A stretch of 64,000 nucleotides of DNA from Planosporangium flavigriseum. Its GTDB lineage: Bacteria > Actinomycetota > Actinomycetes > Mycobacteriales > Micromonosporaceae. The stretch lies in NCBI RefSeq assembly GCF_011947225.1, contig NZ_JAATVW010000010.1, positions 124,001-188,000 of the forward strand, given 5' to 3'. Below the pieces are notes generated by a model. It saw nothing but the letters and a program-made list of their open reading frames with translations, ran no database searches and was not told the DNA's origin. The translations under genes and the position numbers were made by a program. Every line of letters starts with the position of its first letter. The stretch's first letter is position 1. Shown in pieces: positions 51,448 through 60,853 of this stretch.

Positions 51448-53418
51448 ATGATCCCGCCGTACCCGTTCTCCGCCGTTGTCGGCCTCGCCGACCTGCGGCT
51501 GGCGCTGTTGCTCACGGCGGTCTCGCCGGCGATCGGCGGCGTTCTCGTACGCGGCGAGAAGGGCACCGCCAAGTCCACCGTCGTCCGCGCCCTGGCCGGC
51601 CTCCTGCCCGAGGTGGACGTCGTCGAGGGCTGCCGGTTCGCCTGTGACCCGGCCGCGCCCGACGCCTCCTGCCCGGACGGCCCGCACGACACGGCCCCGG
51701 AGGGGCCTGACGGCTCGGTCGGCCCGACCCTGCGACGCCGTTCCAAGCTGGTCGAGCTGCCGGTCGGCGCCACCGAGGACCGCGTGATCGGCGCGCTCGA
51801 CCTGCAGCGGGCGCTCGGTGACGGCGTCAAGGCGTACGAGCCGGGCCTGCTGGCCGCCGCCCACCGGGGCGTGCTGTACGTCGACGAGGTCAACCTGCTG
51901 CCCGACCACCTGGTCGACCTGCTGCTCGACGCCGCCGCGATGGGCCGCGCCCACGTCGAGCGGGACGGGGTGTCGGTGCAGCACGCGGCTCGCTTCCTGC
52001 TGGTCGGCACGATGAACCCGGAGGAGGGCGAGCCCCGCCCGCAGTTGGTCGACCGGTTCGGCCTGGTGGTCTCCGTCGCCGCGCCGGACGATCCGGGCCA
52101 GCGCGCCGAGGTGGTGCGCCGGCGGCTCGCGTACGAGGCGGACCCGGCCGGCTTCGCCGCCCGCTGGACGGCCGAGGATGCCGCGCTCGCCACGCGCATC
52201 GCCATCGCCCGCGCGCGGCTGGGCGACGTACGCCTGCCCGACACCGAACTGGACCGGATCGCCCGGATCTGCCTGTCCTACGGCGTCGACGGGCTGCGGG
52301 CCGACATCGTCGTCGCCCGGGCGGCCATCGCTCTCGCCGCGTGGGACGGCCGGGACGAGGTGACGCCCGCCGACGTTGCCGATGCCGCCCGGCTGGCGCT
52401 GCCGCACCGGCGCCGCCGCGACCCGCTCGACCCGCCCGGCACCGACGAGCAGCGCCTGGAAGAGGCGCTTGCGGAGAACCGGCCGGACCCCGACGATGAC
52501 CCGCCGCCCGGGGGCGGCCCGGGTGGCGGCCCGGACAGCGGTCCCGATGGCGGCCCGGCCCCCGACAGCGGTCCTGCGCCCGAGAGCGGCCCGGCACCCG
52601 AGGCCGACGCCGCGCCGGAGAAGTCCGCGAACGACGGTTCCGCCAACGGCGCCCGGCAGCCTGCCCCGGTCGGCGCCGCGTACCGGCCGAAGGCGCTGCG
52701 CGTGCCCGGCCGGGGCGTCGGCGGTCCGGCGGGGCGTCGGTCGGCGGCGTACGCCCGCACCGGCCGCGTCGTCGGCGCCCGGCAACCGGCCGGCCGGCTG
52801 ACCAGTGTGCACCTGCCCGCGACGATCAGAGCCGCCGCCGCGCGCGGCAGCCGGCGGGTGGGCCGACCCGACCTCCGCGAGGCGGTACACGTCGGCCGCG
52901 AGGCGAATCTCGTGCTCTTCGTCGTCGACGCGTCCGGCTCGATGGCCGCCCGGCAGCGAATGCGGACCGTCAAGACCGCCGTCCTGTCGCTGCTGCGCGA
53001 CGCGTACCAGCGGCGGGACAAGATCGGCATGATCACGTTCCGGGGCGCGGGCGCGCAGGCGGTCCTGGAGCCGACCACGAGCCACGAGGTCGGCGTGGCG
53101 AAGCTGCAAGATCTGCGCACCGGTGGGCGTACCCCGCTAGCAGCGGGCCTGCAGGCGGCGGCGCGCACCCTTGCGGCCGAACGCCGCCGCGACCCGCACC
53201 GCCGCCCGCTGCTGGTGGTCGTCACCGACGGGCGTGCCACCGCGGGCGTCGACCCGCTGACGGTCGCCCCGGCCCTCGCGGGCACGGCGGCCGTGGTGGT
53301 CGACTGCGAGTCCGGCCCGGTACGCCTCGGGCTGGCGCGAAAGCTGGCCAGCGCCCTCGACGCCGACCACATCCCACTCGACGCGCTCGACGCGATCACT
53401 ATCCGGAGGGCCGCCTGA
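51448..53418 (+). CDS. Fused I/D-type chelatase ATPase (AAA+ and VWA), cobaltochelatase partner
   Basis: 656 residues. The AAA+ part has Walker A in VRGEKGTAKSTVVRALAG, Walker B in GVLYVDEVNLLPDHLV and sensor GTMNPEEGEPRPQ, like ChlI/BchI. A low-complexity Gly/Pro/Asp/Ser linker (about 350-400) leads to a VWA domain with MIDAS motif VVDASGSMAARQRM, like the C-terminus of ChlD. There are no other Mg-chelatase or chlorophyll genes, so it most likely powers CobN. It is the first gene of the riboswitch-controlled operon. ATG 51448 has a weak ribosome-binding site. Confidence 0.9.
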   Translation: MIPPYPFSAVVGLADLRLALLLTAVSPAIGGVLVRGEKGTAKSTVVRALAGLLPEVDVVEGCRFACDPAAPDASCPDGPHDTAPEGPDGSVGPTLRRRSKLVELPVGATEDRVIGALDLQRALGDGVKAYEPGLLAAAHRGVLYVDEVNLLPDHLVDLLLDAAAMGRAHVERDGVSVQHAARFLLVGTMNPEEGEPRPQLVDRFGLVVSVAAPDDPGQRAEVVRRRLAYEADPAGFAARWTAEDAALATRIAIARARLGDVRLPDTELDRIARICLSYGVDGLRADIVVARAAIALAAWDGRDEVTPADVADAARLALPHRRRRDPLDPPGTDEQRLEEALAENRPDPDDDPPPGGGPGGGPDSGPDGGPAPDSGPAPESGPAPEADAAPEKSANDGSANGARQPAPVGAAYRPKALRVPGRGVGGPAGRRSAAYARTGRVVGARQPAGRLTSVHLPATIRAAAARGSRRVGRPDLREAVHVGREANLVLFVVDASGSMAARQRMRTVKTAVLSLLRDAYQRRDKIGMITFRGAGAQAVLEPTTSHEVGVAKLQDLRTGGRTPLAAGLQAAARTLAAERRRDPHRRPLLVVVTDGRATAGVDPLTVAPALAGTAAVVVDCESGPVRLGLARKLASALDADHIPLDALDAITIRRAA

Positions 53419-54032
53419 TGCCACAGGGAAAGCCGGAGCAGGTACCCGACGACGGCCTCACCACCCGCCAGCGGCGCCGCCAGCCCGTGCTCGCCGTGCA
53501 CACCGGCGTCGGCAAGGGCAAGTCCACGGCCGCGTTCGGCATGGCGCTGCGCGCCTGGAACGCCGGCTGGCCGATCGCGGTCTTCCAGTTCGTCAAGTCC
53601 GAGAAGTGGCGGGTCGGCGAGGAGTCGGCGTTCAAGGCCCTGCACAACGCGCACCAGCAGACCGGCGCAGGCGCGCCGGTCACCTGGCACAAGATGGGCG
53701 AGGGGTGGTCGTGGATCCAGCGCGAGGGCAGCGAGCGCGACCACGCCGCCGAGGCCGCCGAGGGCTGGGCGCAGGTGAAGCGTGACCTCGCCGCCGAGCG
53801 GTACCGCTTCTACGTGCTCGACGAGTTCACGTACCCGCTGAAGTGGGGCTGGGTCGACGTGTCCGACGTGGTGGAGACGCTGCGGAAACGGCCCGGCAAC
53901 CAGCACGTCGTGATCACCGGCCGGGACGCCGCGCCGGCGCTCGTCGAGGCCGCCGATCTCGTCACCGAGATGGGTAAGATCAAGCACCCGATGGACGCCG
54001 GGCGCAAGGGTCAGCAGGGCATCGAGTGGTAG
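53418..54032 (+). CDS. cobO: Cob(I)yrinic acid a,c-diamide adenosyltransferase
   Basis: 204 residues of the CobA/CobO/BtuR type, with the unusual P-loop LAVHTGVGKGKSTAAFGMAL, then FQFVKSEKWRVGEE and the conserved FYVLDEFTYPLKWGWVD. It transfers adenosyl from ATP to the corrinoid cobalt. Its ATG shares the A of the preceding TGA stop. The start of the next gene (cobB) overlaps its end by seven bases. Confidence 0.96.
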   Translation: MPQGKPEQVPDDGLTTRQRRRQPVLAVHTGVGKGKSTAAFGMALRAWNAGWPIAVFQFVKSEKWRVGEESAFKALHNAHQQTGAGAPVTWHKMGEGWSWIQREGSERDHAAEAAEGWAQVKRDLAAERYRFYVLDEFTYPLKWGWVDVSDVVETLRKRPGNQHVVITGRDAAPALVEAADLVTEMGKIKHPMDAGRKGQQGIEW

Positions 54033-55360
54033 ACACCCCGAGGATCGTCATCGCCGCGCCCGCCTCCGGGCACGGCAAGACGACGATCGCCACCGGGCTG
54101 CTGGCGGCGTTCGCCGCCCGGGGCCTCACCGTCGCCGGATTCAAGGTCGGTCCGGACTACATCGACCCCGGCTACCACACGCTCGCCGCCGGCCGGCCCG
54201 GCCGCAACCTCGATCCCGTACTCGTCGGACGTGACCTCATCGCGCCGCTGTTCGCGCACGGCGTCGCCGGCGCCGACCTTGCGGTGATAGAGGGCGTGAT
54301 GGGCCTGTACGACGGGCGCACCGGCGCCGGTGACCACGGCTCGACGGCCGAGGTCGCCGGGCTGCTGGACGCGCCGGTCGTACTCGTGGTCGACGCGGCG
54401 GCCCAGGGCCGTTCGGTCGCCGCGCTCGTGCACGGCTTCCGTAGCTTCGGCAACAAGGTCCGCATCGCCGGCGTCATCCTCAACCGGGTCGGCTCGCTGC
54501 GCCACGAGGACCTGCTGCGCGCAGCGCTCGAAGAGATCGGCACGCCGGTCCTCGGCGCGCTGCACCGCCACGACGCGGTGGCCGCGCCATCGCGCCACCT
54601 GGGGCTCGTGCCGGCCGTGGAGCGCCGCGCGGAAGCGCTGGACGCGGTGCGCGCCCTCGCGGATGTCGTCACGTCCTCGGTCAACCTCGATGCCGTGCTC
54701 GCCGTGGCGCGGTCGGCTGCGCCGCTGCCGACCACGCCGTGGTCACCCGAGGTCGAGCAGCCCGTCGAGCGTCGTCCGGTGGTCGCCGTGGCCGGTGGTC
54801 CGGCCTTCAGTTTCGGGTACGCGGAGACCGTCGAACTGCTGCGCGGCGCGGGCGCCGAGGTCGCCATGTTCGACCCGCTGCACGACTCGGCCCTTCCCGA
54901 GGGAACCCGGGGGCTCGTCGTCGGCGGCGGCTTCCCCGAGGTGTACGCGGCTGAGCTGTCCGCCAACGTGGCGCTGCGTTCGTCGGTCGCCGCCCTCGCG
55001 GCGTCGGGTGGACCCATCGCGGCCGAGTGCGCCGGCCTGCTCTGGCTGTGCCGCACCCTCGACGGCGCACCGATGTGCGGGGTGCTCGACGCCGACGCGG
55101 CCATGACGCCGCGCCTGACCCTGGGATATCGCGACGCGGTCGCGGTCTCGCCGAGTTGGCTCGCGCCGGTCGGCACCCGGGTGACCGGGCACGAGTTCCA
55201 CCGCACCGCGGTGTCCCCGGGCAGCGAGACCCCGGCGTGGGCATGGCGCGACGCGCCGCCCGACGGGTTCGTCGCCGGCAACGTCCACGCGTCCTATCTG
55301 CACCTGCACTGGGCCGCGACCCCTGAGTTCGCTACTCGGCTGGTGAAAGCATGCGCCTGA
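54026..55360 (+). CDS. cobB: Hydrogenobyrinic/cobyrinic acid a,c-diamide synthase
   Basis: 444 residues. The ATP-grasp-like synthetase half has IVIAAPASGHGKTTIATGLL and GFKVGPDYIDPGYH. The class I glutamine amidotransferase half has LVVGGGFPEVYAAELSAN and the Cys nucleophile in IAAECAGLLWLCR. The catalytic His lies in GNVHASYLHLHW near the end. It amidates the a and c side chains with glutamine and ATP. It overlaps cobO by 7 bp and cobI by 10 bp. Confidence 0.96.
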   Translation: MVDTPRIVIAAPASGHGKTTIATGLLAAFAARGLTVAGFKVGPDYIDPGYHTLAAGRPGRNLDPVLVGRDLIAPLFAHGVAGADLAVIEGVMGLYDGRTGAGDHGSTAEVAGLLDAPVVLVVDAAAQGRSVAALVHGFRSFGNKVRIAGVILNRVGSLRHEDLLRAALEEIGTPVLGALHRHDAVAAPSRHLGLVPAVERRAEALDAVRALADVVTSSVNLDAVLAVARSAAPLPTTPWSPEVEQPVERRPVVAVAGGPAFSFGYAETVELLRGAGAEVAMFDPLHDSALPEGTRGLVVGGGFPEVYAAELSANVALRSSVAALAASGGPIAAECAGLLWLCRTLDGAPMCGVLDADAAMTPRLTLGYRDAVAVSPSWLAPVGTRVTGHEFHRTAVSPGSETPAWAWRDAPPDGFVAGNVHASYLHLHWAATPEFATRLVKACA

Positions 55361-56067
55361 TTGGAGTCGGGGTCGGCCCCGGCGACCCTGAGCTTGTGAC
55401 CCTCAAGGCGGTGCGCGTCCTCGCCACCGCCGGCCGGGTCTTCGTGCCCGTCCTCGACGCTGCTGATGTCGGGCGGGCCGAGACGACCGTCCGCGCACAC
55501 GCCTCGCACGAGCGCATCGAGCGGCTCGTGTTCGCGCTCAACGAGCGCTCCGACACCGCGCGGCGGGAGCGGCACTGGGACGCGGCCGGGGAGCGGGTGG
55601 CCGAGTGGCTGCGCGCAACCGGAGGCACGGCGGCGTTCGCGACGATCGGCGACCCCAACGTGTACTCGACGTTCGCGTACCTGGCGCAGACCGTCCGGGA
55701 CCTGGTGCCCGAGGTGGAGGTCGAGACGATCCCCGGGATCACCGCCATGCAGGCGATGGCCGCGGCGTCGGGTACGCCGCTGGTCGAGGGCACCGAGCCG
55801 TTGACGCTGCTGCCGCTGACCCGCGGCGTTGAGCCGTTGCGGGACGCGCTCGCCGGCGACGGCACCGTCGTCGTGTACAAGGGTGGCCGGCGGCTGCCGG
55901 AGATCGCGGAGATCGCGAAGGAGGCCGGCCGGGACGCCGTGTACGGCGAGCACCTGGGCCTGGCTGACGAGCGGGTCCGCCCGTTGTCTGATGTGGATGG
56001 TGTCGGCCCGTACCTGGCCACCGTCCTGCTGCCGGCGCGCCGGCACAGCCGAGGAGGAAAACTATGA
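55351..56067 (+). CDS. cobI: Precorrin-2 C20-methyltransferase
   Basis: 238 residues of the tetrapyrrole methylase fold. It has LIGVGVGPGDPELVTLKAVR with the SAM-binding GxGPGDP loop, FATIGDPNVYSTFAYLAQTV, and VETIPGITAMQAMAAASGTP. This combination fits CobI/CbiL. It methylates C20 of precorrin-2 or its cobalt form. It ends in ATGA shared with cobM. Confidence 0.95.
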   Translation: MRLIGVGVGPGDPELVTLKAVRVLATAGRVFVPVLDAADVGRAETTVRAHASHERIERLVFALNERSDTARRERHWDAAGERVAEWLRATGGTAAFATIGDPNVYSTFAYLAQTVRDLVPEVEVETIPGITAMQAMAAASGTPLVEGTEPLTLLPLTRGVEPLRDALAGDGTVVVYKGGRRLPEIAEIAKEAGRDAVYGEHLGLADERVRPLSDVDGVGPYLATVLLPARRHSRGGKL

Positions 56068-56864
56068 GTGGCCGGGCAACCTTCGTCGGAGCCGGGCCGG
56101 GTGCCGCCGATCTGATTACGGTGCGGGGCGCCCGGGCGCTGGAGCGCGCCGACATCGTGGTGTGGGCCGCCAGCCTGGTCCACCCGGACGTGCTCGAGTA
56201 CGCGCGTGACGGCGCTACGATCGTCGACTCCGCCGAGTTGACCCTTGAATCCACGGTGGACATCTACCGGCGAGCGGTCTCCGAGGACCTGCACGTCGTA
56301 CGCCTGCACTCCGGCGACCCGGCGCTGTGGGGCGCGATGCAAGAGCAGCTCGACCAGTGCGCCTCCCTCGGCCTGGCCGTCGAGGTGATCCCCGGAGTCT
56401 CGTCGTTCTCGGCCGCCGCCGCCGCGGTACAGCGGGAGCTGACCGTCCCGGAGATCGCCCAGTCCGTCATCCTCACCCGCCTCGAAGGCGGTAAGACGCC
56501 GATGCCGGCGGGGGAGAGCGTCCGCGAGTTCGCCCGGCACGGCACGACCATGGCGCTGTTCCTGTCGGCCGCGCGGGCCAAGCAGCTTGCCGAGGAGCTC
56601 CAGGCCGGCGGTTACGACGCCGACACCCCGGTCGTGGTGGCCTACCGGGTCACGTGGCCCGAGGAGCTGATGCTGCGCTGCACCATCGGCACCCTGGCCG
56701 AGACCGTACGCGAGCACAAGCTGTGGAAGCACACGCTGTTCCTCGTCGGCCCGGCGCTCGACGCGCACGGTACCCGCAGTCACCTGTACCACCCGGGGCA
56801 CTTCCACGGGTTCCGGCGGGCCGAGCGCGAGGCCCGGGCCGCCCTGCGGGGACGCAGTGGATGA
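56064..56864 (+). CDS. cobM: Precorrin-4 C11-methyltransferase
   Basis: 266 residues. TFVGAGPGAADLITVRGARA carries the SAM loop, VVWAASLVHPDVLEYARDGA and LHSGDPALWGAMQEQLDQ are typical of CobM/CbiF, and VIPGVSSFSAAAAAVQRELT follows. It methylates C11. The four-base overlap with cobI and eight-base overlap with cbiD indicate tight co-translation. Confidence 0.95.
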   Translation: MSGRATFVGAGPGAADLITVRGARALERADIVVWAASLVHPDVLEYARDGATIVDSAELTLESTVDIYRRAVSEDLHVVRLHSGDPALWGAMQEQLDQCASLGLAVEVIPGVSSFSAAAAAVQRELTVPEIAQSVILTRLEGGKTPMPAGESVREFARHGTTMALFLSAARAKQLAEELQAGGYDADTPVVVAYRVTWPEELMLRCTIGTLAETVREHKLWKHTLFLVGPALDAHGTRSHLYHPGHFHGFRRAEREARAALRGRSG

Positions 56865-57993
56865 GATCCCCTCGCTCCGCGAGCCCGACCTGCCGCGCAC
56901 CGCGAAGGTGCGCCCGAAGGCGCTGCGTACCGGCTGGACGACCGGTACCTGCGCCTCGGCCGCGGCGAAGGCGGCGGCTCAGTTACTGCTGGACGGCGAG
57001 CCGCCGGCGTGGGTGGAGGTCGCGCTGCCCAGTGGTCGCCGGGTGACGTTCGCGGTGGAGTTCGCTTCGCGGGATGATCACGGTGCCAGCGCCGTTGTGG
57101 TTAAGGATGCCGGAGACGACCCCGACGTGACGCACGGCGCCCACCTGACGGCGACGGTGTCCTGGTCCACGACCGACGGCGTCGAACTCGACGGTGGCGA
57201 AGGCGTCGGCGTCGTCACCAAGCCGGGCCTCGGCCTGGACGTCGGCGGGCCGGCCATCAACCCGGTACCCCGCGCCATGATCACCCAGGCCGTACGCGAG
57301 GTGGTCGGCGAGCGTGGCGTACGCGTGGTGATCAGCGTGCCCGGCGGCGAGAAGATGGCGCGCAAGACGACCAACCGCCGGCTCGGCGTACTCGGTGGCA
57401 TCTCCATCCTCGGCACGACCGGGATCGTGCGGCCGTTCTCCACCGCCTCGTGGCGGGCCAGCGTCGAGCAGGCGGTCCAGGTCGCCGCCGCGCAGGGCGA
57501 GGACACGATCGTGCTCTGCACCGGCGGCCGTACCGAGAAGGGCGCGATGGCGCTGCTGCCGGACCTGGCCGAGGTGTGCTTCATCGAGGTCGGCGACTTC
57601 ACCGGGGCGGCGCTGCGCCGGGCCGTCGAGCGGGGGATCAGCCGGGTGGTCTTCGTCGGCATGGCCGGCAAGCTCACCAAGCTCGCGGCGGGCGTACTGA
57701 TGACGCACTACACCCGCTCCGCGGTCGACACCGGGCTGCTGGGGCGGCTGACGGCCGCCGCCGGCGGCTCCGACGACCTGATCGCCGAGGTCGCGGCCGC
57801 GAACACCGCCCGGCACGCGTACGAACTGTGGGACTCCGCCGGCCTGCTGCGCGCCGCCGGGGAGCTGCTGTGCCAGCGGGTACGCGACGTGCTCGTCGCC
57901 TTCGTCGACGGCGCCATCAGCGCGGACGTGGCGATGGTCGACTTCACCGGGCGTACCGTGGTCGCCGCGACCGATCCCGGGTGGGTTTCATGA
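56857..57993 (+). CDS. cbiD: Cobalt-precorrin-5B C1-methyltransferase
   Basis: 378 residues, starting at a GTG inside the end of cobM. It shows the CbiD signature LRTGWTTGTCASAAAKAAAQ and MITQAVREVVGERGVRVVIS, then GLGVVTKP-like glycine loops and TAPFSTASWRASVEQAVQVA-like sequence near residue 190. CbiD belongs to the early cobalt-insertion (anaerobic) route and carries out C1 methylation. In a strictly aerobic pathway CobF would do this. Its stop overlaps the cobL start (ATGA). Confidence 0.94.
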   Translation: MDEIPSLREPDLPRTAKVRPKALRTGWTTGTCASAAAKAAAQLLLDGEPPAWVEVALPSGRRVTFAVEFASRDDHGASAVVVKDAGDDPDVTHGAHLTATVSWSTTDGVELDGGEGVGVVTKPGLGLDVGGPAINPVPRAMITQAVREVVGERGVRVVISVPGGEKMARKTTNRRLGVLGGISILGTTGIVRPFSTASWRASVEQAVQVAAAQGEDTIVLCTGGRTEKGAMALLPDLAEVCFIEVGDFTGAALRRAVERGISRVVFVGMAGKLTKLAAGVLMTHYTRSAVDTGLLGRLTAAAGGSDDLIAEVAAANTARHAYELWDSAGLLRAAGELLCQRVRDVLVAFVDGAISADVAMVDFTGRTVVAATDPGWVS

Positions 57994-59153
57994 GCGCGAT
58001 TACCGTGATCGGCTGCGACGGCGGTCCGTTGCCGCCCGGCGCTGACGCGCTCCTCGCCGGAGCGACCCTCGTCGTGGGCGCGGCGCGCCACCTCGACGCG
58101 GTGAAGACCGACGTTGAGCGGATTGTTCTGGGCAATGTCGCCGAGGCGGTGACCCGACTGTCCAGCCACGACGGTCATGCCGTCGTCCTCGCCAGCGGAG
58201 ACCCCGGGTTCTTCGGGATCGTCGCGACCCTGCGCCGCGCCGGCCTGCGACCCGCCGTGGTGCCGGCGCCGTCGTCGGTGGCCCATGCGTTCGCCCGGAT
58301 CGGCCTGCCCTGGGACGACGCCCTCGTCGTCTCCGCGCACGGTCGTGACCTGCGCCGCGCGGTGAACGCCTGCCGGGCGCACCGCAAGGTGGCGGTGCTG
58401 ACCGCGCCCGGCGCGGGCCCGCGCGAACTGGCGGAAGCGCTGACCGGCATTCCGCGCCGGATCGTGGTGGTCTCCCGCCTCGGCATGCCCGACGAGCGGA
58501 TCACCGGACCGGACGGCGACTGGGCCGACCCGAACGTGGTTCTGGTTCTCGGCGACGACAGTGAGCCTTCGCCGCGCTGGGTCGCCGGCACTCAGCCCGG
58601 CCCCGCCGGGTGGGCGCTGCCCGAAGCGGCCTTCGCCCACCGCGACTCCATGATCACAAAAGCGGAGGTACGGGCACTGGCGCTCGCCCGCCTCGGTCCC
58701 CGCCTCGGCGATCTCGTCTGGGACATCGGCGCCGGCAGTGGATCGGTGGCAGTCGAGTGCGCCCGGCTCGGCGCCGCCGTCATCGCGGTCGAGCGGGACG
58801 CGGATGGCTGCGAGCGGGTGCGGCGCAACGCGGCCGCGTTCAACGTGGACGTCACCGTGGTCGGCGGCAACGCCCCGGACGCGCTGGCCGGGCTGCCCGA
58901 CCCGGATGCGGTGTTCGTCGGCGGGGGAGGGGCGTCGGTGCTCGTGGCGTGCCTGGACCGGAGCCCGGACCGGGTGGTGGCCGCGTACGCGGCGGTGGAG
59001 CGCGTCGGCCCGGCGCTCGAGGTGCTGACGGTGGCGGGGTACCGCACCGGCGGTACCCAACTACAGGCGAATCGACTGGCCCCGCTACCCGGCGGGGTGC
59101 ACCGACTGGAGGCGACGAACCCGGTGTACGTGGTGTGGGGAGAGCGGTCATGA
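57990..59153 (+). CDS. cobL: Precorrin-6B C5,15-methyltransferase / decarboxylase (CbiE-CbiT fusion)
   Basis: 387 residues from ATG 57990. The N-terminal half is CbiE (ITVIGCDGGPLPPGADALLA, VVLASGDPGFFGIVATLRRA). The C-terminal half is the CbiT-type methyltransferase and decarboxylase (LVWDIGAGSGSVAVECARLG with the SAM-binding glycine loop). Together they methylate C5 and C15 and decarboxylate the C12 acetate. The longer open frame from 57450 is in an alternative frame over cbiD and not real. Confidence 0.96.
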   Translation: MSAITVIGCDGGPLPPGADALLAGATLVVGAARHLDAVKTDVERIVLGNVAEAVTRLSSHDGHAVVLASGDPGFFGIVATLRRAGLRPAVVPAPSSVAHAFARIGLPWDDALVVSAHGRDLRRAVNACRAHRKVAVLTAPGAGPRELAEALTGIPRRIVVVSRLGMPDERITGPDGDWADPNVVLVLGDDSEPSPRWVAGTQPGPAGWALPEAAFAHRDSMITKAEVRALALARLGPRLGDLVWDIGAGSGSVAVECARLGAAVIAVERDADGCERVRRNAAAFNVDVTVVGGNAPDALAGLPDPDAVFVGGGGASVLVACLDRSPDRVVAAYAAVERVGPALEVLTVAGYRTGGTQLQANRLAPLPGGVHRLEATNPVYVVWGERS

Positions 59154-60853
59154 TCGCACTGGTGACCGCGACGGCGGCCGGCCGCGCGCTGGCATCGCGC
59201 CTCGCGGCTGCGTGGCCGGAAGAGACGACCATCTACGACGGACCCGTCGCCGACCAGATCCGGGACTCGTGGCCCCGCTCGCGGGCCCTGGTCTGCTTCC
59301 TCGCCACCGGCGCCACCGTCCGCCTCGTCGCGCCGCTGCTGCGCGACAAGCACTCCGATCCGGCCGTCGTGTGCGTCGACGAGTCGGGCCGGTTCGCCGT
59401 CGCGCTGCTGGGCGGGCACGGTGGCGGCGCCAACGACCTCGCCGCGCGCGTGTCCGCCGTGCTCGGCGCGCAGCCGGTCGTCACCACGGCCACGGACGCG
59501 AGCGGCGTGACGCCGCTCGACACGTACGGCGCCGACCTCGGCTTCCGGCTCGCCGACCCGGCGCCGGTCGCCCGGGTGACCGCCGCCGTGCTCGGCGGCA
59601 CCCCGCTGCGCATCGAGTCCGACCAGACGTGGCCGCTGCCGGCGCTCGCGGCTGGCGGCTCGACCGACCAGCCGAGATCGCTCGTGATCTCCGACCGGGT
59701 GGATGCCGACGGCGACCTCGTCTACCGGCCGCCGTCGCTCGTCGTCGGGGTCGGTGCGAGCCGCAACGCGCCCGCCGACGAGATCGACGAGCTGATCGCG
59801 AAGGCTCTCGCCGAGGCCGGCGTCGTCGCCGAGTCGGTCCGGGCCCTCGCCACCGTCGACCTCAAGGCCGATGAGCCGGGCATCGTCGAGGTGGCGCGGC
59901 GGCGGGGATGGCCGCTGCTCACGTACCCGGCGGAGACGCTCAGGACGGTCGACGTGCCGAACCCGTCGGAGGTCGTCAACGCCGCCGTCGGCACGCCCAG
60001 CGTCGCCGAGGCCGCCGCGCTGACAGCGGCCCGGGAAGCGGGACGAAGCGCCGACCTCATCGCGCCGAAGCGCGCCAGCGCCATGGCGACCGTGGCCGTC
60101 GCCCGGCTGACCCCGCGCGGGCGCCTGGCGATCGTCGGGCTCGGGCCGGGCGCCGAGGACCTGCGTACGCCGCGCGCGACGGCAGCACTGCGCCGCGCCG
60201 GCATCGTGGTCGGCCTGGACCAGTACGTCGACCAGGTGCGCCACCTCCTCACCCCGGGCACCAGGATCGAGGCGAGCGGCCTCGGTGCGGAGGAGGAGCG
60301 GGCGCGGACCGCCGTCGAACTGGCCACCGCCGGCCACGCCGTCGCGCTGATCGGCTCCGGCGACGCCGGCGTGTACGCGATGGCCTCCCCGGCCCTGCAA
60401 CTGGCCGGGAACGACGTCGACGTCGAGGCCGTACCCGGGATCACCGCCGCTCTCGCCGCGTCCGCGCTGCTCGGGGCGCCACTGGGCCACGACCACGCGT
60501 ACCTCTCCCTGTCGGACCTGCACACGCCGTGGCCGGTCATCACCGAGCGGCTGCGCGCCGCTGCCGCCGCCGACCTGGTGGTATGCCTGTACAACCCGCG
60601 TAGCCGGAAGCGGCAGGCGCAGTTCGACGAGGCCCTCGCGATCCTGCGCGAGCACCGGCCCGACGCCACGCCGGTCGGGCTCGTCCGGCAGGCCAGCCGC
60701 GCCGATCAGCGGGTCACCGTCACCACGCTCGCCGACCTCGCCGCCGATCCGTCTGTTGTGGACATGTTCACCGTGGTTCTGGTCGGGTCCACCCGCACCG
60801 AGGTCATCGGCGGGAGAATGGTGACCCCTCGGGAGTACCGATGGCTACCGTGA
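59150..60853 (+). CDS. cobJ: CbiG-CobJ fusion: cobalt-precorrin-5A hydrolase and precorrin-3B C17-methyltransferase
   Basis: 567 residues from ATG 59150, overlapping the cobL stop. Residues 1 to about 310 are CbiG-like (LVCFLATGATVRLVAPLLRD, LLGGHGGGANDLAARVSAVL, then LVVGVGASRNAPADEIDELI). From about 322 it is CobJ/CbiH (LAIVGLGPGAEDLRTPRATA, VALIGSGDAGVYAMASPALQ, VVCLYNPRSRKRQAQFDEAL). CbiG opens the ring-contraction lactone in the anaerobic route; CobJ methylates C17 and contracts the ring. Fusing them links two successive ring-contraction steps. Confidence 0.94.
   Translation: MIALVTATAAGRALASRLAAAWPEETTIYDGPVADQIRDSWPRSRALVCFLATGATVRLVAPLLRDKHSDPAVVCVDESGRFAVALLGGHGGGANDLAARVSAVLGAQPVVTTATDASGVTPLDTYGADLGFRLADPAPVARVTAAVLGGTPLRIESDQTWPLPALAAGGSTDQPRSLVISDRVDADGDLVYRPPSLVVGVGASRNAPADEIDELIAKALAEAGVVAESVRALATVDLKADEPGIVEVARRRGWPLLTYPAETLRTVDVPNPSEVVNAAVGTPSVAEAAALTAAREAGRSADLIAPKRASAMATVAVARLTPRGRLAIVGLGPGAEDLRTPRATAALRRAGIVVGLDQYVDQVRHLLTPGTRIEASGLGAEEERARTAVELATAGHAVALIGSGDAGVYAMASPALQLAGNDVDVEAVPGITAALAASALLGAPLGHDHAYLSLSDLHTPWPVITERLRAAAAADLVVCLYNPRSRKRQAQFDEALAILREHRPDATPVGLVRQASRADQRVTVTTLADLAADPSVVDMFTVVLVGSTRTEVIGGRMVTPREYRWLP

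Noticed and set aside
52500-52620. Short repeats in the chelatase ATPase gene, considered as a CRISPR or VNTR array
   Set aside because: They are imperfect codon-level repeats of Gly/Pro/Asp/Ser in a linker, with no spacer structure.
58592-60655. 687-residue open frame antisense to cobL and cbiG-cobJ
   Set aside because: Arg/Ala-rich composition and overlap with well-identified enzymes.
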